From: Clostridia bacterium
Lineage (GTDB): Bacteria > Bacillota_A > Clostridia > Christensenellales > Aristaeellaceae
Length of the DNA stretch: 8,792 nt
Assembly (NCBI GenBank): GCA_017464225.1
Contig: JAFUDW010000217.1
Span: 1-8,792 of the forward strand
Direction: 5' to 3'
Shown here: piece after piece, positions 5,413 through 8,792 of the stretch
Numbering within the stretch: position 1 is the stretch's first letter
How the letters are laid out: each line of letters begins with the position of its first letter
Made by a program: the position numbers and the translations under genes
Notes under the pieces: generated by a model
Told to the model about the DNA's origin: nothing
Seen by the model: the letters and a program-made list of their open reading frames with translations, nothing else
Database searches by the model: none

Positions 5413-6327
5413 ATGCCCATGTTCAAAAAGCTGCTGTCCCTGTTTCTTTCCGTCATGCTGCTCTCGGTTTGTCTGCCTGCGCCCAACGCCCAGGCCCTTT
5501 CCTTTACCGTGACCCGCCCCACAACCAACGGCTACGGCATCGTGGGGGAGCGCGAGATTACTATGTCCGTAAAGCTGAGCGGCGGCCAGCAGCCCTTTGA
5601 AATCAGATTTCGGGTATACCTTAATGATAAATGCGTGCACAGCATAGAGGGCTATTGCAACGAAGGCTGCACCATGCATTATATGCCCAAGAAGGCCGGA
5701 ACCTACCGCATGGAACTGACCATTGCCGATCAGAGCCATGATTCCACCGTGCTGACCTCCAAGATTCAGGTATCGCCCATTCCGCGCTATGAATATCCCG
5801 AAACCTGGGAGGCCACCCTCAAGGATGTGGAATTGACCGGGAACCTGCAGGATGACATGCTGGCCGTGGCCAAGTCCCAGCTGGGTTATGATGATGACAA
5901 CGCCTTTATCATGCGGGACGGCGGCAAGCATTTTTATTCCCGCTACGGCGAATGGTACGGAGCGCCCTTTGCAGAATGGTGCGTGATATATCTTTCCTTC
6001 TGCGCGCACTATGCCAATGTGCCCGAAACGGTTTTCCCGCCCGAATCCAACGCGAAAAACCTGATGGATTATACTGCGGAGGCCGGCGGCTTCCATCCCA
6101 AGGGCGATGGATATACGCCCCAAAAGGGCGATATCATCTTCCTGGACTATATGGGCCAGGGCATTCCCACCCACGCGGGCTTTGTGGATGATTACGCTGA
6201 CGGCGTGGTCTATACCGTGGAGGGCAATACCTCCCAGGGCGTCGTAGAGAAGGAATATGCGCTGGACTATGAAAGCTTGATCGGCTTTGGCAGCTTCCAG
6301 GCGCTGATGGATCGGGCGGGGATTTGA
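5413..6327 (+). CDS. Secreted CHAP-type cysteine hydrolase-like protein, probable cell-wall hydrolase
   Basis: A 304-aa exported protein. Residues 1-27 are a signal peptide (K5-K6, hydrophobic core, N-A-Q-A). Residues about 30-122 look like an all-beta, Ig-like domain (three Cys at 74, 82 and 86; an A-G-T-Y-R strand at 95-99). Residues about 146-295 match a CHAP/NlpC-P60-like amidase domain: A-V-A-K-S-Q-L-G-Y, then F-A-E-W-C190-V-I-Y-L-S-F-C with C190 the likely nucleophile, K-G-D-I-I-F-L-D, T-H254-A-G-F-V with the catalytic His, and V-E270-G-N272 as third residue. Members cleave peptidoglycan peptide or amide bonds. The substrate here is unproven. No cell-wall-binding repeats or anchor are present. 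The start is chosen for AAGGAAG at 8 nt; an ATG two codons later is possible. It follows the Cys-rich protein gene but has a separate promoter. Confidence 0.88.
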   Translation: MPMFKKLLSLFLSVMLLSVCLPAPNAQALSFTVTRPTTNGYGIVGEREITMSVKLSGGQQPFEIRFRVYLNDKCVHSIEGYCNEGCTMHYMPKKAGTYRMELTIADQSHDSTVLTSKIQVSPIPRYEYPETWEATLKDVELTGNLQDDMLAVAKSQLGYDDDNAFIMRDGGKHFYSRYGEWYGAPFAEWCVIYLSFCAHYANVPETVFPPESNAKNLMDYTAEAGGFHPKGDGYTPQKGDIIFLDYMGQGIPTHAGFVDDYADGVVYTVEGNTSQGVVEKEYALDYESLIGFGSFQALMDRAGI

Positions 6328-6333
6328 TCCCCG
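6317..6333 (+). other. Hairpin across the stop codon of the CHAP gene
   Basis: CGGGGAT and ATCCCCG pair around a TTG loop, and the TGA stop lies in the loop and right arm. No T-run follows, so it is not a standard terminator. It may merely stabilise the 3' end of the mRNA. No other terminator is seen before the next promoter at 6360. Confidence 0.35.
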
Positions 6334-6359
6334 GTCCGCCAACGTAAGCGTGTATCGCG

Positions 6360-6388
6360 TTGACGAATGATTCTGATGAGGGTATAAT
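6360..6388 (+). promoter_or_regulatory. SigA promoter of the DUF2281-VapC toxin-antitoxin pair
   Basis: TTGACG (6360-6365), a 17-bp spacer and a perfect TATAAT (6383-6388). The antitoxin ATG is about 55 nt after the -10. No inverted-repeat operator was found between them. Confidence 0.88.
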
Positions 6389-6442
6389 AAAGACGAGGCT
6401 GAGAAACGGTAAGGCTTGCGGAAAGAAAAAGGAGATGAGCGT

Positions 6443-6664
6443 ATGGCGCTGGAGCTGTTGATGGATGAAGCAAAAGGGATGTCCGATGAAGCGCTGATGC
6501 AGGTTGTTCAGTACATGCGCTTTTTGAAGTGGGAGAAGAAAGAAAAGAAAGCTTTGTCTGTGGATGGAATGGATATTCTTCGGCAGCCCGGAATGTATCG
6601 TCATATGATAAAAATTGCGGATGATTTTGATGCGCCTTTGGACGATTTGAAGGAGTATATGTAA
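6443..6664 (+). CDS. DUF2281-like antitoxin of a VapC-type toxin-antitoxin system
   Basis: A 73-aa protein. The N-terminal half is a helical segment (L-M-D-E-A-K-G-M-S-D-E-A-L and V-V-Q-Y-M-R-F-L-K), then a lysine/glutamate-rich stretch. The C-terminus ends in A-D-D-F-D-A-P-L-D-D-L-K-E-Y-M, which resembles the conserved D-D-F-D-A-P-L-E-D-F-x-E-Y-M end of DUF2281 antitoxins. It should bind and block the downstream PIN toxin, probably through this acidic tail. The start is chosen for AAAGGAG at 8 nt; an in-frame upstream ATG at 6416 lacks such a site. Its TAA overlaps the toxin ATG by one base (TAATG), so translation is coupled. An N-terminal DNA-binding fold is not obvious. Confidence 0.85.
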   Translation: MALELLMDEAKGMSDEALMQVVQYMRFLKWEKKEKKALSVDGMDILRQPGMYRHMIKIADDFDAPLDDLKEYM

Positions 6665-7041
6665 TGCTGCTATTGGATACGCACGTCTTTTTATGGTTTG
6701 TCAACGGGGATGAAAAGCTGCCCCAAAGTATGATGCGCGATATCCAGACGGAAGATAAAGTGTATATCAGTATCGTATCATTTTGGGAAATGGCGATAAA
6801 AAGCAGTCTGGGAAAGCTTTCATTGCCGTGCTCTATTTCCAAATTGATGGAAGATTGCGAAAAAATGAATATAAACGTTCTGCATATCAGTGCTGTTCAT
6901 CTGGAGCAATTGAAGTCTCTTCCCTGGGTACACCGTGATCCCTTTGACAGATTGATTATATGCCAAGCTCAAACCGAGGGGCTGAAACTGGCAACTGTGG
7001 ATGAAAACATCAAGAAATACAGTGTTGAAACCATGGAGTAA
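6664..7041 (+). CDS. vapC: VapC-family PIN-domain toxin
   Basis: A 125-aa PIN-domain ribonuclease, the toxin of the pair. The family layout is complete: L-L-L-D5-T-H-V-F-L-W at the N-terminus (first acidic metal ligand), F-W-E42-M-A-I-K (second), H90-R-D-P-F-D95-R-L-I-I-C-Q-A (third), and T-V-D113-E-N near the end (fourth), all placed to bind Mg or Mn. The D-T-H-V-F-L-W and H-R-D-P-F-D-R forms are typical of the VapC branch that pairs with DUF2281 or Phd-type antitoxins. An AAGGAG site lies 8 nt before the ATG, inside the antitoxin gene. VapC enzymes cut specific tRNA or rRNA; the target here cannot be read from sequence. Confidence 0.92.
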   Translation: MLLLDTHVFLWFVNGDEKLPQSMMRDIQTEDKVYISIVSFWEMAIKSSLGKLSLPCSISKLMEDCEKMNINVLHISAVHLEQLKSLPWVHRDPFDRLIICQAQTEGLKLATVDENIKKYSVETME

Positions 7042-7086
7042 AATAGCATTAATTGCAACAAAGAAAACGCGGCCAATAATGTTATG

Positions 7087-7125
7087 CGCGCCGTCGCGCA
7101 AGCGAAGCATGTAGGCGCGTTTTTT
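7087..7125 (+). terminator. Intrinsic terminator of the vapC operon
   Basis: An outer stem CGCGCC (7087-7092) with GGCGCG (7114-7119) is followed directly by six T. Inside, TCGC-GCAA-GCGA (7094-7105) forms a small GNRA-looped hairpin, and the unpaired AGCATGTA completes the loop. It lies 45 bp after the toxin stop. Confidence 0.8.
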
Positions 7126-7281
7126 GCTATTTTTCTTCTATAACCTTGAAAACTGTCCGGTGAAAAGCTTCTTTGCTGCGCGGCCTGCGTTGCTTATTTC
7201 CGCTGTTCTGATGACGGTGAAAGGAATCGCCACTGGCGTTTCTTATTGTGTTTGTTTGACTTTGCATAATACCCGCGAAAG
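7126..7281. other. Gene-free interval before the FAD protein
   Basis: No supportable gene, RNA or repeat. A TTGACT at 7256-7261 looks like a -35 box but has no matching -10 at a proper distance. A minus-strand reading frame that enters this stretch has no ribosome binding site or recognisable domain. Confidence 0.4.
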
Positions 7282-7310
7282 ATGACAAAAATATAAAAGT
7301 GTGATATGAT
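7282..7310 (+). promoter_or_regulatory. Extended -10 promoter of the FAD-dependent dehydrogenase gene
   Basis: ATGACA (7282-7287), a 17-bp spacer and TATGAT (7305-7310), with TGA directly before the -10 (extended -10). Each hexamer differs from consensus at one position. The leader is about 20 nt. Confidence 0.75.
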
Positions 7311-7339
7311 ATGCGTACCGATAACCAAGGAGGCTTTGT

Positions 7340-8792
7340 ATGCTGCGCGTGGGCAATATTGCTATCCCGCCGGGAGCGGACGCGGACAGGGCGGCCTATC
7401 AGGCCGCGCTGAAAAAGCTGCGCGTATCGCCCGCGCAGGTGGGGGACTGGCATATCGCCAAGCGCAGCGTGGACGCCCGGGACAAGGGGGACGTGCGCTT
7501 TGTTTACGCGGTGGATATCGCTCTCCGCGGGGATGAGGCCGCGCTGCTTTCCCGGTTAAAGCCGGGCGTCGCCGCGCCTGCGCCAAAGCCCGTACCGCTG
7601 CGGCCTGCCGTTTTGACGCCGCGCGCGCCCGCGCCGGTGGTGGTGGGCATGGGGCCCTGCGGCCTGTTTGCCGCGCTGTACCTTGCCCGGGCCGGGCTTA
7701 GGCCCATTTGCCTGGAGCGCGGGCAGCCCGTGGAGCAGCGGGCGCTGGATGTGAGCGCGTTTTTTGCGGGCGGGCCGCTGCTGGAGAGCAGCAACGTGCA
7801 GTTTGGCGAGGGTGGCGCGGGCGCATTCTCCGATGGAAAGCTGACCACCGGCATCAAGGATCCGCGCTGCCGCCAGGTGCTGGAAACGCTGCACAGCCAC
7901 GGCGCGCCCGAGAGCATCCTCTGGCAGGCTCATCCCCACGTGGGTACAGACCGTCTGCCGCAAGTGGTGGCCTCCATCCGACGGGAAATCATTCGTTTGG
8001 GCGGCCAGGTGCTCTTCGACGCGCGGCTGACCGATCTTGAATTCCGCGATCACGCGCTTTTTGCCATTCGCTATCTCCAGGGCGGGCAGGAAAACGAATT
8101 GCCCGTCCGTCAAATGATATTGGCCATCGGCCACAGCGCCCGGGATACCTTTTCCATGCTGTATCAAAACGGCGTGCATATGGAGCAAAAGCCCTTTTCG
8201 GTGGGCGTGCGCATCGAGCACAGGCAGCAGTGGATCAACCGCGCCCAGTATGGGCGGTTTGCCGATGAGGGCAGCCTGGGCGCCGCGGAATACCACCTGA
8301 ACTGCAAGCTCCCCGATGGCCGCGGCGCATACAGCTTTTGCATGTGCCCCGGGGGCCAGGTGATCGCCGCCGCCAGCGAGGCGGGCGGCGTATGCACCAA
8401 CGGCATGAGCGTCTATGCCCGGGACGGCGAAAACGCCAACGCCGCGCTGCTGGTGGACGTGCGCACGGCCGATTTTCCCTCGGCCGATCCCCTGAGCGGC
8501 ATGCAGCTGCAGCGCGAATGGGAGCGGCGCGCCTTTGCCGCCGGCGGACGCAATTATTACGCGCCGGTCCAGCGGGCGGAGGATCTGCTTGCGGGCCGCG
8601 CTTCGAAAAGGACCGGCGAGGTTTCGCCCACCTACCGGCCCGGCGTAACGCCCTGCGATCTGGCGGCGGTGCTGCCCGATTTTGCCGTGCGCGGCATCCG
8701 CGCGGCCATTCCGCTGCTGGCGCGGCGCCTGAGGGGCTTTGACCATCCGGACGCCCTGCTGACGGGCATTGAGGCGCGGTCCTCCAGCCCGG
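7340..8792 (+). CDS. FAD-dependent dehydrogenase, COG2509-like, 3' truncated by window end
   Basis: An open frame of 484 codons that runs off the window; about 40-60 residues are probably missing. After an N-terminal domain of about 95 residues comes the FAD-binding Rossmann motif, V-V-G-M-G-P-C-G-L-F-A-A-L (102-113) with the ribose-binding E126 in L-E-R-G. Then S-N-V-Q-F-G-E-G-G-A-G-A (151-162), F-S-D-G-K-L-T-T, an A-I-G-H-S-A-R-D-T-F stretch (262-271), F-C-M-C-P-G-G (333-339), A-S-E-A-G-G-V, Y-A-R-D-G-E-N-A-N (359-367), P-T-Y-R-P-G-V, and G-I-E-A-R-S-S-S-P at the edge. These match the widespread but uncharacterised NAD(FAD)-utilising dehydrogenase family (COG2509-like). Its physiological substrate is not known. 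The start has AAGGAGG at 6 nt. GC-rich codon use fits a resident chromosomal gene, unlike the AT-richer toxin-antitoxin pair before it. Confidence 0.92.
   Translation, partial: MLRVGNIAIPPGADADRAAYQAALKKLRVSPAQVGDWHIAKRSVDARDKGDVRFVYAVDIALRGDEAALLSRLKPGVAAPAPKPVPLRPAVLTPRAPAPVVVGMGPCGLFAALYLARAGLRPICLERGQPVEQRALDVSAFFAGGPLLESSNVQFGEGGAGAFSDGKLTTGIKDPRCRQVLETLHSHGAPESILWQAHPHVGTDRLPQVVASIRREIIRLGGQVLFDARLTDLEFRDHALFAIRYLQGGQENELPVRQMILAIGHSARDTFSMLYQNGVHMEQKPFSVGVRIEHRQQWINRAQYGRFADEGSLGAAEYHLNCKLPDGRGAYSFCMCPGGQVIAAASEAGGVCTNGMSVYARDGENANAALLVDVRTADFPSADPLSGMQLQREWERRAFAAGGRNYYAPVQRAEDLLAGRASKRTGEVSPTYRPGVTPCDLAAVLPDFAVRGIRAAIPLLARRLRGFDHPDALLTGIEARSSSP

Noticed and set aside
5377..6342. Minus-strand open frame of 321 codons opposite the CHAP gene
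   Set aside because: No promoter or domain; the sense frame has a signal peptide and the Cys-His-Glu/Asn catalytic set.
7556..8746. Minus-strand open frame of 396 codons opposite the FAD gene
   Set aside because: The sense frame carries the FAD motif and family signatures throughout; the antisense frame is a GC-rich shadow.

Overview
The window looks like a piece of a Firmicutes (Clostridia-type, probably gut) chromosome. The evidence is near-consensus SigA promoters, strong AGGAGG-type ribosome binding sites, GC-rich housekeeping-like genes beside more AT-rich accessory genes, and gene families typical of that group. No species can be named from the sequence alone.

Layout. Positions 1-265 hold a bidirectional intrinsic terminator and two adjacent perfect hairpins that look like a dispersed palindromic repeat. 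From 2621 down to 266 on the minus strand lies a metal-resistance operon: a CadC/ArsR-type metal-sensing repressor, then a Zn/Cd/Pb-type P1B ATPase whose N-terminus is a His-rich tail rather than a CxxC metal-binding domain. It is driven by a consensus promoter (TTGACA, 17 bp, TATAAT) directly abutted by a 12-2-12 inverted-repeat operator. Divergent from it, on the plus strand, is a BrnT-BrnA type II toxin-antitoxin pair (2845-3439) preceded by a cluster of ATTGC/GCAAT half-sites.

After a gene-free stretch (3440-3845) with a strong promoter, an overlapping palindrome and a well-folded leader comes a secreted, Cys-rich repeat protein of unknown function (3846-5243). Its codon use suggests high expression, and it ends at a strong terminator. 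Next, under its own extended -10 promoter, is a secreted CHAP-type cysteine hydrolase-like protein (5413-6327). A second toxin-antitoxin pair follows, a DUF2281-like antitoxin and a VapC/PIN toxin (6443-7041), with a consensus promoter and a terminator. The last gene (7340 to the window edge, 3' truncated) is a large FAD-dependent dehydrogenase of the uncharacterised COG2509-like family.

How the genes relate. The repressor and ATPase form a self-contained metal-efflux circuit. Each toxin-antitoxin pair is translationally coupled. The two secreted proteins are adjacent and both face outside, but a terminator and a separate promoter divide them, so any shared role at the cell wall is inference. 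The least understood part is 3660-5290: an autonomous unit encoding an exported protein with repeated Cys pairs and a Thr/Lys-rich linker.
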